NCBI GenBank assembly: GCA_028455995.1
Contig: JABELC010000011.1
Coordinates: 310,001 to 374,000 of the forward strand
Direction: 5' to 3'
DNA length: 64,000 nt
Source: Scleromitrula shiraiana
Taxonomy: Eukaryota; Ascomycota; Leotiomycetes; Helotiales; Sclerotiniaceae
Below the pieces are notes generated by a model. It saw nothing but the letters and a program-made list of their open reading frames with translations, was not told where the DNA came from and searched no databases. Shown piece after piece: positions 12,001 through 25,165 of the stretch (positions within the stretch are counted from its first letter, which is position 1; the number at the start of each line of letters is the position of its first letter). The translations under genes were made by a program, and so were the position numbers.

Positions 12001-13142
12001 TCGGGAGGAGAATTTTTCCAACGTTCCAAAGGATTCATGTTTTCGAGGGCGGGTGTAGCTCTTCTGGGAATGTCCATAGCATTGGCATAGTTGCCAACAG
12101 TCGGTGGGGTAACTGTTGGCCTGCTCTTACCTCTACGCCGAGCGTTTGCAAGCCAATTGGTAATTTGGGTTTTGTTCAACCCAGTTTTTGCCATTAAGTT
12201 CTCTCTCTCTGCATCAGTTGGGTATGGGTGACGATGGTGTAACCCTAGCCAATCCTTGAGGATACGTACAGACTGTCTTGAGAACCTCGCACCAACCTTT
12301 GTATTGTTGTTACCATTGCTACCTGATTGGATGTTCTCCGTAGAGCTCTTGAGAGCCAGCAAGTCCGTTGAAGAATTATTTCGTGATCCCGAATAAGGAT
12401 TAAAGTCTTCAAACGGTGACATTGGCGAGGCGAGGGCGTTTGATTGTGCTGGATCATTTGCTATATTCCAATAAACGAGATTATATTGAACAAGACTACA
12501 AGGTCGATTCAATGTCAAGCAGCTCTCACAAGATGTGACGCCGTCTTTCCCATTGACTTTGCATGTTTGCAAGCAGTTCTTGCAGTTCTCACACTCCTTC
12601 TGAGGGGGCACAGTTTCCTCTTCATTGACGGCATGATTCCCCCGATCATCGACGGCGCAATCAACCTTACCAGATGCGCGATAGTCGTAAGACTTTCTGC
12701 TCATCATATTTGGATCATATGTTAAACTGCATGATCTCGCAAGGGCTACACAGCTAGTACAGGATCCTTTGCGGAAACCCTCTTTGATGACTTTGCAATG
12801 CGTTCTCTCTTTTCGACATCGAGTACAAGGATTGATTGGTTCTGTCATCCCATCAATCCATCTTGGAAAGTCCACAAAATCATTCGCGCTGAGTGTAGCT
12901 GTATCCACTAATACATTTTGCAAATCTTGTGAAAGATGATCCTCTTGTGCAGAGAAATGCTGCAGACACGCGAAGGAGTTTTCATCAGCTTCAGGTTGCG
13001 CAAATGCCAAGTCTATATCATAAAGACCCGATCCTGTTGCATTAAGGTGGTTTAGATCGGTGTTGAATTGGTGATTACTAGTAGATGGATGACTTGCATC
13101 ATCGAAATCAAAGTATTCATCCATCTCGTCTATCGTGGTCAT
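9032..13142 (-). CDS. Homeodomain and C2H2 zinc-finger transcription factor with C-terminal repeats (1333 aa)
   Basis: Model complement(join(9032..9940, 9991..11135, 11195..13142)). Introns are 59 nt (11136-11194, phase 1) and 50 nt (9941-9990, phase 0); all exons join in frame. Order of domains: acidic N-terminus; two cysteine clusters (about 105-139 CTRCRKERTHCK and 184-215 CENCKNC, each with a distal CxxC); a TALE/KN-type homeodomain at about 285-340 with TNWLANARRR in the recognition helix; a Ser/Gly-rich linker with an R6 stretch at 461-466 (likely nuclear localisation); C2H2-like fingers at about 485-506, 531-576 and 599-620. The last 670 residues hold five diverged copies of a roughly 60-70-aa unit, then a Gln/Asn/Pro-rich tail. 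Presumed nuclear DNA-binding regulator; target genes unknown. The start is the first ATG of the long frame. Homeodomain plus C2H2 fusions are a known fungal class. Confidence 0.9.
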
Positions 13143-14722
13143 CTAAAAGGCGTATTATGGCCGTTTGAGACCTTGAAAGAAATTTCCAAGCCCAATTGAT
13201 AGGATTTGATAGGAAAGGGTAAGATTCAGCAGAGAGTGGTCCTGAGATCTCGTCCTTTCGTACCTGATACTTGGCTAGGTATTCGGATCGTACAACGAAA
13301 CAGAAGCATGCAACCTTCTAGAAGGAGATTAAATTTTGAAGTTGTTGATATGAAGTCCAAGAAAGGGCGTAAAAAGATGAATAAAAATGAGAATGAAAGG
13401 GTAGAAAGGGTAGAAGGGTAGAAGGGTAGAAGGGTAGAAAGGTAGATGGGTAGAAGATACCTGTACAATTCCTCGAATGATAGAACAGTCATCCGAGTTT
13501 ATCGTAATCCTTGTCAAGTTTTTTTTGACATGCTCACGCCCTTCGACCACCGAGGATTTCCCCACACTATTATTGAAAAAGACCCATTTAACATTTACCC
13601 ACCAAGGGCTATCAAGGGCTATCAAGGGCCACCAAGAGCCACCAAGAGCCACCACCCAACTCATGGATTTGCGATTTGGTAAAACTCCGATTGATTTGAA
13701 TATTCTTATAAAAGCCAACTTCGAGCCAACCTCGAGTCAACCTCGAGCCAACCTAAAAAGGACTTTTTACAGTTCACATGTCATGTTCCACAGCTTCGCT
13801 TCTTTTGCTTTCTTTTATTTCAGCCTATTTCTGTGCATAAGAAGTTTGTCTACTACTCAAGTAATTGGCTAAAGAAGACTTTCTCAACGGCATCTATAAC
13901 CGTACTGGTTGTCTACTGTGTAGATAACACGTGTACCAAGAGATCAGCTCCCCCGATGTCGCAAGTGAGTAAATATGACTGACTATAGAATAATAGTTGG
14001 TTTCATGAATCTATCTGGAATTGTATTGATTAGTTATAGATCTCTGGAGATGATTGCCAATTTGAGTTTTGAGCTACTTTGAATATTGACCTAGAGAAAT
14101 TCCATGTAATGACTCTTTTTATTATTCTATATATTTGTAAGATAGTCTTAAACGGTCTACCTTTGGGTTGGGACCACATTATTAACTAACTTGTCTGAAA
14201 CTAATAGGTTAGAACGCCTTGCGAGAAGTAAATATCGAACCGCAGGCAGCATGAAGGTTCCTACTCAACCTTCAAGCCATCATACATCATACATGATGGA
14301 CACAAGTTGCCATGAACAATGCAAATTCCATCACAGTTTTGAGACCTTCGGGCCGCTCTTTTGGGCTTCAATGCCCTGAATACTCGTATCAAACGCTTCT
14401 TCACTTCCTATCCCACCCGTATTCTCAACAGCAATGTTTTCTTCCGTTAGCAAATAAGTCAAGCCGTACTTTCGGGACAACTCCAGACTGTATCGTCATA
14501 TAGGGTAGATCGTTACATGCCGTGCTTCTTCGAAAGATAGCAATTAGAAAAGTCATTCCCATAACCAATTGAACCAGCTCTGTATCCAATTAGGAATAGC
14601 AGAGAAATAGCAATATCATGGGGTGAAGTCACTTAAAGGGACGGAGTCCATCGACGGATACCCATTCTTTGAAAAATCACCCACCAAATTCTATCTGAGT
14701 GTCGATTGAGATAAAAGCGTCC
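13143..14722. other. Intergenic region upstream of the homeobox gene
   Basis: Holds the promoter of the minus-strand homeobox gene. A GGGTAGAA repeat block lies near 13395-13450 and short CAAGGGC and CCTCGAGCC duplications near 13600-13760. No supportable gene. Small plus-strand ORFs near 14191-14503 lack coding character. Confidence 0.55.
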
Positions 14723-15010
14723 TCATCCCGAGCTTACAGGAGGGATAATCGCAACCTCGTCACCATCTTTGATGATTGTCTCTGTACTCTCAGAGCCCTT
14801 CTCTGCAACATCAACATACTCCAAATTGACAGTCACCAGGCAACTCTGAAGTACTTTCTCTCTTATCCCATTGTATCGATCCTCTAATATCTCGAAGAGT
14901 TTGGAGATTGGAAGAGGAGCCTCTAAAACTTCGGAATCCTTTAATGTGTATGAGCTAGCGGAAGCAAAATACAATATGGTGAATTTTCCTTCTTTACTAG
15001 CAGTCGACAT
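14723..15010 (-). CDS. cnxG: Molybdopterin synthase sulfur carrier subunit (MoaD/MOCS2A-like, 95 aa)
   Basis: Small ubiquitin-fold protein that, as a C-terminal thiocarboxylate, donates sulfur to precursor Z in molybdenum cofactor synthesis together with the MoaE/MOCS2B subunit; in fungi this supports nitrate reductase and xanthine dehydrogenase. Supporting sequence: length near 90 aa, the start KFTILYFASAS typical of MoaD, and the near-terminal GDEVAIIPPV. As read, the protein ends Ser-Ser-Gly, not the usual Gly-Gly. The codons for Val-Ser form a perfect donor (GTAAGC at 14737), and a possible 43-nt intron to the acceptor at 14695 would replace the end with IEFGG. I keep the unspliced model because PPVSSG matches the family better in length. 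The gene is divergent from the exoribonuclease gene with a 410-bp shared upstream region. Confidence 0.88.
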   Translation of the reverse strand: MSTASKEGKFTILYFASASSYTLKDSEVLEAPLPISKLFEILEDRYNGIREKVLQSCLVTVNLEYVDVAEKGSESTETIIKDGDEVAIIPPVSSG

Positions 15011-15420
15011 CCTGAAGGAAGAAGAATTTCTACAAGAACCGCGATGTTAGTTGCGTTTCATGAAATTTGGGGTTTGAATAATGTAAATATGGATGATTAA
15101 AATCAGAAATATTAATATTAACAACATTGAAACATCGTAAACGATATCCCTCAGGTAATACATGCTATTTGTTATTCATCATATAAAACATCCACATAAC
15201 AACGAAATAGATGGAAAGAAAGAGGTCTTACCTGAAATTTAAAGGCTATTGAGCTATTGGTGTGAATTGAGGTTGAGGTGGGAGTTGATGAAAGGAAAAA
15301 ATAAATTTTAAAGTAAAAAGCTCGGACCATGCATTATTTGCTGCGCGCAATATCAATCGCGAATTTATATAAATTTTGAACCTACATTATGTACACAAGC
15401 AGTATTGCCATATTTGTGCG
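15011..15420. promoter_or_regulatory. Shared divergent upstream region (cnxG-like and exoribonuclease genes)
   Basis: The 410 bp between two ATGs pointing away from each other must carry both promoters and both 5' leaders. It is AT-rich. A GTAAGA on the minus strand near 15232 and a CTATAG-like context may mark a leader intron for the minus gene, but this is not certain. No specific operator motif could be assigned. Confidence 0.5.
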
Positions 15421-18400
15421 ATGAGTATGTTGAGATCTTCTAATCTTCGGATGCAGAATATAAGATCAATCATACAATGGAAATCCTGCGCAAATGTTCA
15501 CACGGGCTTTGCTTCTCAGGGGCGACAATTGTTAAGAAATGCCTCCAGGCAAGATAGAGGTGGATTGGGATCGAAGCAGAATGTGCAGATAGTTTTAAGG
15601 AAGCATTTCAGTATTAGCCATACGGTAAATATCTTAAATACATCCTACTTGCTGGATCACTCTAACTTTGACTATAGGGAAAAGCGGAAGTTGAGAAACA
15701 GGATTCGTATTTTGACAGTTTGCCCCCGCTTGGAACTTCGAAGCTACCAATACGAGACCGATTGCGGATGTGGGAGGATGTGAATGGCAAAGATTATATT
15801 TATATAGATCAGGTTGACCGACCTCAACCGGGTACTGTCGAAAATGCCGCTACTCGAGTAAATGGTGAAGACTTTGAACTTGACCAGGAAATAGAAGCAG
15901 AGGACGAAGTTTCTACTTTTACTCAAGATGATTTGCTTGATGTTGGTGGTAGACGTGGATTTTTCCTTCCTGGCGATCTAGTCGAGCTCATGTACGTTGT
16001 ACCTATAACATTTCCAGAGAGAGAAGGCTAAACTCAAGATCAATAGTGGTATAAGTCGGAGAGTTGAGCTTGCAGTATGCGTATGCGAGCTGGGCGGGAA
16101 ATCTTATTTCTACACAATCTCTGGTCAATGGATCTGGGCATCCTCGAAGTCATCACAGTTCTACGTTCCAGGTTTTGTAGAGAAGCACGAACTTGACGTC
16201 TTGCTTCCTTTCTTGCCCAAAACTCCTGATGACAATGCCCAAGTCCCCAGAGATTTGGGAAAGTCACTAGTAAAGAAAATACGAGAGTTCTGGTCACAAT
16301 CAAATGAAGTGTATCACACTGCTATATCTAAACTTGAGAACGCACATGCTCTTGTAGCTCATCAAGATACATTTCGATACGCTACACTCGAGGAATTGGC
16401 GAAGGAAATATTGCCATTGGAAGATGGCGGCAAGCATTCTTATCCTGCTTTATATGCTGTACACCTTTCACTCATGCGTGATGATATCGGTTTCCGACCA
16501 CAGCTCAGAGGTGCAACCAGGACGGGTGGGCAATATGAGGTTAGCTCTCGATCGGAAGTTTTGAACTCGTTGGAATTTGTCGATGCGATCCGCGTTATGC
16601 AGCAATTTAACACCAAGCAAACACCGTGGACTAGCGCTATTCATGGTTTCAGGAAAATGATAAATGAGAGTCGAAGATCGCGGCAGCTTACCAGTCATGG
16701 CACGATTGGCCCATTGACCAAATCAGATGATCAATCTGAACCCCAACTTTCAAAAACCAATGCATCACAGAAAAAATTCAGTGAGCTCCAGCTTAAGGTG
16801 ATAAAGTTCATGGAATCATGGGTAGCTCTCAAGACTATCGGTCGTCACTCCTCAATAATGGCGATTGGTTCTGCGCTTCTTCGAGCTCTTGGTAGATACG
16901 AAGGATTACCTTTAGATCAGAGCACCGCGTGGACCTTTTTACAAGAAATCAATTTCATATATCCTTGGACAAATTCAGTACCATTTGACCTCCGAGTGCC
17001 CAAGATTGGCAGTATACTACAATCAGAATCAACTGGAAAAATCTCTGAATGGGAGACGGAAGACACTATGTCGGCCCTGCGAAAAGACTTTGACCGTCTG
17101 CCAGTTTATTGTATCGATAGTGCAGATGCACATGAGATTGATGATGGAGTGTCACTCGAGCGCACCTCTTGTCCGGACGAGTATTGGGTGCATGTTCATA
17201 CAGCTGATCCAGCATCACGAGTACACCCAGACCATAGCAAGTCTATAGCGTCTCAAGTCGAAACCATATATTTGCCTGAGCAGGTATTCTTTATGATTCC
17301 AGCTGATTTCGTCCAGAAGAACCTTAGTCTTGCACCTAATCGTCCAGCTTTGACTTTTAGCGCAAAGATGAACTTCGATGGAGATATATTGGAAACCAAA
17401 ATTTCTGCCCAAACTATTCATGATGTAAAAAATATGACCCCAAGTGTTGTCGAAGAGATCATTACTGGTACCAAACCTAACCGTGCGATGACAACCAATG
17501 CTGTTGGGCCTGTTGTCGATTCGGACGGAGGAAGAGTCATGCTCGAGAGTCATCAGCTTTCTGAGGAGCATAAGGAGGATTTACACATTCTTCACAAAAT
17601 TGGCGAAGGCCGACTTAAGCAGCGGAGAGCTAATGGTGGTGTTACAATGAACAATCCTAAGATCGATGTAGCTGCATCCTTCGCAAGCACAGTTGGTGAG
17701 AACCGAATCACGCCTTCATCGATTCACGAGCAAAAGCCGGATCCCTCAATTCGTATAGCTAAAGAGGAGCCAAGCAAAGCCATGTCAAAAGTGGATGTAG
17801 TTGCACCGCTGATGTTGATTGCTGGTGAAATTGCAGCACGCTGGTGCCATGAAAGAGGCATCGCAGTTCCTTATAGGGTCACTCCTCGCAATCCAGGCAT
17901 TGATCCTTTGAAATTCTACCGAGATGTTGTACAGCCATCACTGGATTCAAACGGCAATCCTCCCATGCAGATAGCCATACAATATTTTCGACTAATTGGC
18001 ACAGTAATTCCCTCCACCGTCCCAGGCCCACATTTGGGCGTTGGTGTTGAGATGATGGCCAAGTGCACGAGCCCATTGCGTCGATATGGAGATTTAATAC
18101 TCCACTGGCAAGTCCACGCGGCATTGCGAGAAGAGGCACGTTTGGGTCATGATCTTATAGGCAATACGAAAGAGGATTTCCTCCCCTTTTCAAAAGCAAA
18201 AGTCGATCGTATACTACTTCATCTCGAAGCCCGCGAAAGACTGATAAAACAGGGGAACAGAGACTCCACACGACACTGGCTATGTCATTTCTTAGTTCGA
18301 GCGTGGCGCTTCAATGAAGCTCCTCTTCCTCCCACATTCGAATTCGTCGTTCAATCAAATACTGGGTACAATCAGGTTTACGGAAAGCTACCTTACTTTG

Positions 18401-18540
18401 ATGCTCAAGCTACCATGACCGACTTCGGCGAGCTTGATGGCGATGAGATCAAAGGTGGTCAGAAATACGAGGTAGAGTTGGCGGATGTTAATGTTTACAA
18501 CCGGACAATAAATGTCAAGGTACTTCGTCGCTTAGAATGA
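15421..18540 (+). CDS. Mitochondrial RNase II/R-type 3'-5' exoribonuclease (RNB domain, 1003 aa)
   Basis: Model join(15421..15624, 15678..15991, 16047..18540); introns 53 nt (phase 0) and 55 nt (phase 2, branch GCTAAAC). Likely orthologue of Neurospora CYT-4 and yeast DSS1, the RNB exonuclease that degrades and processes mitochondrial RNA (inference from architecture). Evidence: N-terminal 60 residues rich in Arg/Ser/Gln with few acids (import signal-like); the RNB catalytic motif IDSADAHEIDDGVS at about 529-542, whose clustered Asp residues bind metal; then VHTADPASRVHPDHS and later CTSPLRRYGDLILHWQ, a conserved RNB block; a short beta-type C-terminal S1-like stretch. The Asp cluster is intact, so activity is expected. 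Start chosen as the first ATG in frame; a second Met follows two codons later. Confidence 0.93.
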
Positions 18541-19602
18541 GTTATGGTCTAAATGAGGGAAGGGTTCATGTTGGGTTTTGATCCTTGACGTCAATGTGTA
18601 TATTAAAACGTAACTATCTATTTAAAAATCTACAGATATACCCCTCTCTCTTCTCATCGGCGAGTAGAGGCTCAATTTGATTTTCAACAGTATTCAATCA
18701 ACCATACACAGTCACCAGACAACTAACCACTAATGCCAAGATCCATTTTCTTCAACTAATTATTGCGCATCATGATTGTGTACATGTTTATGCTAGTATC
18801 CTTATGCCAACTCGCCAGTAACCAATTTCTGGAATTCGCGCAATGTACACAGGAATGTTTCTCAGCATCTTCAAGCAACCCAACATTCCAACTCATCTCG
18901 TTGCCAGCATGCCAACGCAATCCAAACGATACTATCGGAATTATAAACAAACATCCACCGCAACCTCACATCTATATCAAGGCCATACAACTTCAGTTTG
19001 AATTTGAATTTTAAAGTTTCTTTTTCTTCATGCTCTCTTTCCTTTTCTCGCTCACTCAATCGTTCACTCATTCACTCGCTTCAGGTTATTTGCATCACAC
19101 TCATTCACGCATATATCACGTTCTTTACATCGCACTGAGAACTCACCCTATACGGTCGTTACAAAGTTACAAGTTACGGGTCTTTTGGAGACGCACGAAT
19201 GGTTTGAGAAAATCAAATCAAATCAAATCAAATCAAATCAAATCAAATCGAATCAGCTTAACTTCACTTTTCTACTCTCATTATACTATACCATGCTATA
19301 CTATACTATATCATAATTATAATCTTAATATTAATCGATAATTAATACTGGCTCTACGCTACAACGCAACATTCATATTATTGATCGATTTACTGGATCT
19401 AGACCTGGAAACACTCATTTTTAGCCAACTCACTCACTCACTCACTCACTCATTAACTTATCCATCCGTTCATTCATTAATCCACTCCTTCACTCACTCA
19501 CTCACATACTCATTCATTCATTAATTATCCATCTCACTAGCAATCTAGTAATCATCAAGTCAGATCAAATAATACATCCTCTCTTTCATACACACATACA
19601 AA
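18541..19602. other. Intergenic spacer with simple repeats
   Basis: 3' region of the exoribonuclease gene and 5' region of the secreted-protein gene. Contains the ATCAA pentamer repeat (19209-19249), CACTCACT/CATTCATT tetramer repeats (about 19430-19525) and a TATAC repeat near 19285-19310. No gene seen. Confidence 0.6.
19209..19249. repeat. AATCA pentanucleotide repeat
   Basis: About eight tandem copies of the five-base unit AATCA, followed by one diverged copy (AATCG). Non-coding context. Confidence 0.9.
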
Positions 19603-20495
19603 ATGCAACTCCAACTTCAACCACTCGTTCCTTTTATATTTCTTTCGATTACGGCTCATGCTAATGCACAGGTTAATGTGCAGCCTTGTGAGTCTATTTA
19701 CTTCTATTCTATTTTTCCATGTTTTTCCTGGCTTTCTAGAAACGGTCATTTGTTTTATTTTCTCTTGTCTAGATATCTACTTACTAGTACCACCCAATTC
19801 AAACACCACTCCCAACACCAACACCCACACCCACCCCCCAACTAATCCTCAACCCCCCCACTAACCGTCTCCCCCAAATGTAGTCCTCAACCCCGGCGGC
19901 GACGTGATCCCCGGCGGCGGAGCGCCCACCCCCAATATAACACCCACGCCCACGCCCACACCCAGCATCCCAACCACAACCTCAACCACAAGCGCCACCT
20001 CCTCCATCTTCATAATCAACACTTCGACCATCCGACGCATCATCACTCCTACGCCTACGACCTCGCCCTCGTCCTCGTCCTCGGCCCCAACTTCTTCTAC
20101 GGCGGGTACTAGTAGTCTGAGGAGTATCAACGGGACATCGACGGGTACGGGGACGGGCGGGAGAACGGGGACGGGCACGGGCACGGGGAAGAAACATGGA
20201 GGAGGAGGAGGAGGAGGAGGAGGAGGGGGGGTGGAGACGGGGTTTCCGATTATTAGTAATGGGGGGGTGGAGAGGGAGGGGGGGAAGGTATGTTTTATTT
20301 TTTTTTATTATTGTTATTCTTTTATTTTCCCTTTTTTTCCCTTTTTTTAAGGGAGGCCGGTTTTGACGTAAAGAGAGAAAAGAGAAAAGAGAAAAGAGAG
20401 AAAAAAAAAACTAATTTCTACAATAAATGAATAAATAGATCGGCATGATCATGATGGGATTGAGTATCGTACTGGGAGGATTTGTTTTTGCGTGA
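19603..20495 (+). CDS. Secreted Thr/Ser/Gly-rich protein with C-terminal anchor signal (181 aa)
   Basis: Model join(19603..19687, 19884..20287, 20439..20495); introns 196 nt (GTGAGT..TAG, phase 1) and 151 nt (GTATGT..TAG, phase 0). The first exon is a signal peptide (hydrophobic PLVPFIFLSITAHANAQ, likely cut after Ala-Gln). The middle is low-complexity: Pro/Thr repeats (TPTPTPT), Ser/Thr runs and a Gly11 stretch, typical of O-glycosylated wall proteins. The last exon is a hydrophobic tail (IGMIMMGLSIVLGGFVFA) that ends the protein, as in GPI-anchored proteins. The short last exon joins in frame and supplies exactly this tail, which supports the model. No enzymatic domain. The middle exon changes from C-rich to G-rich near 20100. 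A cell-surface structural role is inferred only. Confidence 0.68.
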
Positions 20496-21907
20496 TTTTC
20501 GGATTATTTATTTATTCTGATTTGGGGGGGGGGGAGGGGAGGGGATTGAAAAAAAAACAAGGGGGCAAGGCGGGAGAGTTACCACATGATCATGATCATG
20601 ATTCTATTTATTGCATGCGATACTCGCTTACCTACTTATTTATTTATTTACTACTATGAGTACTCACTCACTCACTCTTTTGGTTGATTGGGGAAGGAGT
20701 TGCCAGGTGGAGTTTTTGATGGGGGGGGGGGGTTTGTTTTTCCTTCCTATATACATACATATACGTTTGGTTTTTGGTTCAGTGCCAGTGTGTGTTGGTG
20801 GCGTTATGGTCGATATCGAGTTGAATATGGGAAATGGAATGGGATGGGATGGGATGGGATGGAATGGAATGGAGTGGAGTGGATGTTTATTTGGTATTTC
20901 AAATGTGCCTTATCATATCATATCATATCATATCATATGTATGGTTCTCGATCTCTATATCGTATGCGTAGTGTAATAGCATAGCATCGCACTTACAACT
21001 CGGGGTTATCTACGTAGGACGTAGCCTTGGCATTTCTCAAGCTACATACTTGAGTAGATAGAAGTGATATCTCCTTTTCCTCTTTCCCTCCGTCTTTCCC
21101 TCCTTCCCTCTTGCCGTCTCACAGACGCTTGCAGAATTAATATATTTCCCACGCTTCTCGTTATGCATGAGAAACCCCATGTAACGAATAGGGAATCTCC
21201 GCACTCATGTACACCGGGCCGAACCAATTCTGCGAAATGCTGCGGAATCTAAGAGGGAATGTGGAATGTGGAATGTGAAAAAAACATGTACAGTATAGTA
21301 CAGTACAGTACAGTATGCAATGTATGTATCGTGCTACGGAAGGCGGTATATATTACAGGCGAATCTCCTTAATGCAGCCACGATGGCAATAATGCAAGCA
21401 TGGCCATGGCTCGTGTATCGTGTATCGTGTATCGTGTATCGTGTATCGTGTATCGGAGATGAGTGAGGAGTGAGGAGTGAGGACATGCATTCGATTTGGG
21501 GATTAGGTCGCTACTTGCGAAGTTATCTATACCTATCGGAGAGAGTATTCATGAAGATCCGAAGGAAATTTTGTATGGAGAAAATGTATAGCAGGTGGAA
21601 AGAATCGAATCGAATCGATGCTGGTTGATATGTTAAAAGTTAAAAGAGAGAGAATGTGAGAATGTGAGAATGAGAGAATGAGAGAATGGCCATGGTTTCG
21701 TTATCAGATTTGATATATCGATACATATTTTTGTAATCAAGTGATTGCTGACAGAGAGCTAATGGCAAAGAAAGAAAGAAAGAAAGAAAAAAAAGGCCGC
21801 GACAGGCGATATAATGCATTGAGATAACACAAAAATACGTGGACCTTTCCGAGACCTATTCGAAAGCTCCAGGTCTTAAAAAACATCATTCTGTAAGGCT
21901 GTGGGCC

Positions 21908-21939
<32 letters not shown>

Positions 21940-24900
21940 AACCCAATGTAATACACAACCAAGATCTCGATGCATTGATAATTTTTTATTTTTTTTTCTC
22001 TTTGTCCGAGTCTTCGGATATCTAGGACTATGACTCTATGACTAGGGACTCGAGCATCGGAACTTTTACTGCCGGGTGTTTTTTTTTTATTTTTTATTTT
22101 TTTTTTGCTGGCTTGAACTTTCCTTTCGACCCGAACTCGTGAAACGAATCTCGAGTTACATACATATAAGGTACCTACCTACCTACATAGGTATAAGTTA
22201 GGTATAAGGTAGGTATAAGGTAGGTATAAGGCAATGACGACACACGTGATGCACCATGGTGATTGATATATGTATGTATGTATGTATGTATGTATATTAT
22301 TGTTGATCATGCCTCACCCACACCACATGTAGTCTGATTCGGAGAGATAATTCGGAATATGTTAATGCTTCGAACCTAGTAACACGCATTAACATTAAAA
22401 AAAAAAAAACAACAGACCAAGAATGGATGTGAGGAGAAAAAAAAAAGAAGATCTGTGTGAAATGAAAGGCCGAGAACATGCTTCTATGCCCCCCACACCA
22501 CACCGCTGTTTTCCACTCGGATACTTGCATATTTTCCCCGAACGCTTACATACTATACTTTCTTGGGAGATCCGATAACCTTACAGTAGTTTCTAGGTAA
22601 CCTCTTCTAGATAATCCCTTCTAGGTAACCCCTTCTAGGTAACCCTTCTTAATGTTATAGATATATATAAAATCGGATAGTTTTATGTTGAGCCGACCGA
22701 AAGCCTGTCATGGTCTCATGTGGAGAGCCGTTGGGCAGATGGTCTTGAAATAACCCATACCTACTTTCGAAAAGCATATTATTGATCATATTCTTTCAAC
22801 ATTTGCTGACAATTTAAAAAATTTGTGATTTATATCAGGTATGATAGAAAGCACGCTTTAAGGCTTGCTTCGTTGTCCCACTCTTTTTGCAGATGACTTC
22901 GTTCCTGTGATGAGTTCCGAAATAGGAAAGACAACGTTGAAACGAAGGACCGAAAGTATTTTCTATCTATCACCTACAAAAGTAAAATAGACCTTTTGGA
23001 GATTTCGGCGTTCTCTAATTCTCTAAAAGAGGTAATTCAGAAGCTGTGTACTACAACCTTTGATTCCTTGGTGATACGATAACTGGTAGTGCACGACGTT
23101 CACAACTTTGCTCCGAGAGGCTCTTATTTCGGACTATTAAGAAAGCTGACGCTTGAGCTTGCCCCATTCCATCATAGAGTTTCAAACATTGTACACCTGA
23201 ACAGTATAAATATCTTAGCATGGTTGTAAGATACATACGGTACGTACTAGTTGCAGGTCCTTCAAATTCTCCAAACTGAGCGCCAAGAGTTGATGCAAGT
23301 GATTCCGTATACGACTATAGTGAATGTTCTTGTGCATTTGTAAAGTACAAGATCGGGGAAGGATCTTTTTTTTTCTTCCTCTTTGATATGTGCAGCTAGA
23401 GGTACATACAGTGTAGTATATGCAAGGTCAATTGACAGCGAACACCAACAAATATCCGCTTTCGTACGTACCTATACCTTCTAGATGACTCGAATGCTAG
23501 GTCTCAACATATCGGTGCGATATTGGTACATAATCAAATAACGATAGGTTCGCAGATATAGATAGGTTGAGGTCGGGAAGTGCATTGAACATTCAGAAGT
23601 ACATAGTAGCAAGATGATAGAGTAGATATACCTCGGATCGGGCCAATGCAATTTGTGATTTGCGATAGCCGAAAGTCGATGTTTTCATATTATCCAACAG
23701 ACTTTCGGGCCATTTTTGAATATATTCTGGCAAAAGAGGGAAGAGAATAAGAGGAAGAATGGGGAGGGGAGAGAGTGGGGAGAGAGTGGAGAGAGAGAGA
23801 GAATGAATAAATATATATTCATATTTGTAAATGATATATGAAGTATTAGTTAGGTTGTATAAACTTTATTCGATTATCCCCTTTAGAACTACTATTCTCT
23901 TCCTATTCATCTACTTCAACCTTGGAAGCATTTAAGAGTGAGGATTCTTATATCATCTTGCATATTCATATCAGCATTATCTTACCGGACCGTAAATGAC
24001 AGTTTATGTACTCATTTGTGTAGGGTAGTAGAGTTACGGAAGTTGTTATAGAGTACTACTCTATTGGAGAATATCTTGCAGAAGGGAAAAATAATTTCTC
24101 GATATATCTTACATACACCGTACTTTCCTGTATCTACTATGTACCTAGGTAACGTTGGGGGGGGGGGGATAGATATGGAAGTACAGTACATAGAAAAGCG
24201 CAATATGTAAGATGTACTTCGTATATATAGAAAGTATATAGAAAAGTAAAAGAAAAACTAGTTGTATGTGGTGTTGATTATGGTGTGGTAGTAGTAGTAG
24301 TAGTAGTAGTGTGTGGTGATGGTGGTTAATAATGTATGCGAGGTATAGTCTCATCAGTAGTCTATGGGTGGATATTAGGATAAACAGCTATCACAACATC
24401 CCACGCGGAACTCCACCTTCCCTCCCCACACCTTACTACAATAAAAAATATCACTCTAATAAAATAAATAAATTTATTCTTACACCACACATACCTTGCC
24501 TTGCAACCCTTGCAGCCCTTGCAGCCCTTGCAGACATCCAAAAATCCTATCCTCCTCTCACCTTCTCAATAACTCAACCCACCTACTCACCTACTCACCT
24601 ACCCACCTACCTCTTCTCTATCGCCGTCCGAATACCGTATGCCAATGCCAATACCAATATCAATGCCAATACCAATTCTTGTAAGCCGAACCAATTCTTT
24701 TAATCCTATGACATTATTAGTGTCAATAAAATCAACAAAAGAAATAGTTCTAGTTCTATTACGAGTAAGGTTAATTAATCAACAATACACCCACACCTCA
24801 ACACCAAGACCAAGACCAAGAAGAAAAAGAACCGCCACCATCCACTTATTCATCCCACCTTCACACTTATATTTCAATTTAATAATTCTTATACTACAAT

Positions 24901-25165
24901 ACCTCACTGCATTATAACAAAACCCAATTCGGCTGGCCGAGGCGCTCATACTCGTACTACTGAATCGCATATTGCATCTTGTACAGCTTTAAACCTTTTA
25001 CCGCTGCCTTAACCTTCTATTTCCACTGCAGGCAATTTCTGGCAGTCATTAGCTCCTTCTCCCCAGATATATGTTTATACCCTCGACAATATAATACGAA
25101 TCGATCTTATCTATGGTATTTAATTCTGCAGAGATATCAATAGTTGCAGAAACGAAGGCCGCGCA
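20496..25165. other. 4.7-kb gene-free spacer rich in microsatellites
   Basis: No gene supported on either strand. Notable content: GGGAT/GGAAT repeats (about 20830-20880), CATAT repeats (20910-20935), CGTGTAT heptamers (21413-21452), AAT repeats (21909-21937), TAGGTATAAGG copies (22195-22232), TGTA repeats (22270-22295), CTTCTAGGTAACC copies (22590-22650), TAG repeats (24288-24310) and CCTTGCAGC copies (24500-24530). Might include long untranslated RNAs or leaders of the WD40 gene, which I cannot recognise. Confidence 0.6.
21413..21452. repeat. CGTGTAT heptamer tandem repeat
   Basis: Five to six perfect copies of a seven-base unit (CGTGTAT). Seven-base units are unusual among the simple repeats in this window. 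Confidence 0.85.

Noticed and set aside
20611..20984. Overlapping ORFs of 121 and 98 aa
   Set aside because: Both are products of GGGAT, GGAAT and CATAT microsatellites; no domain, no splice sites and two frames equally open.
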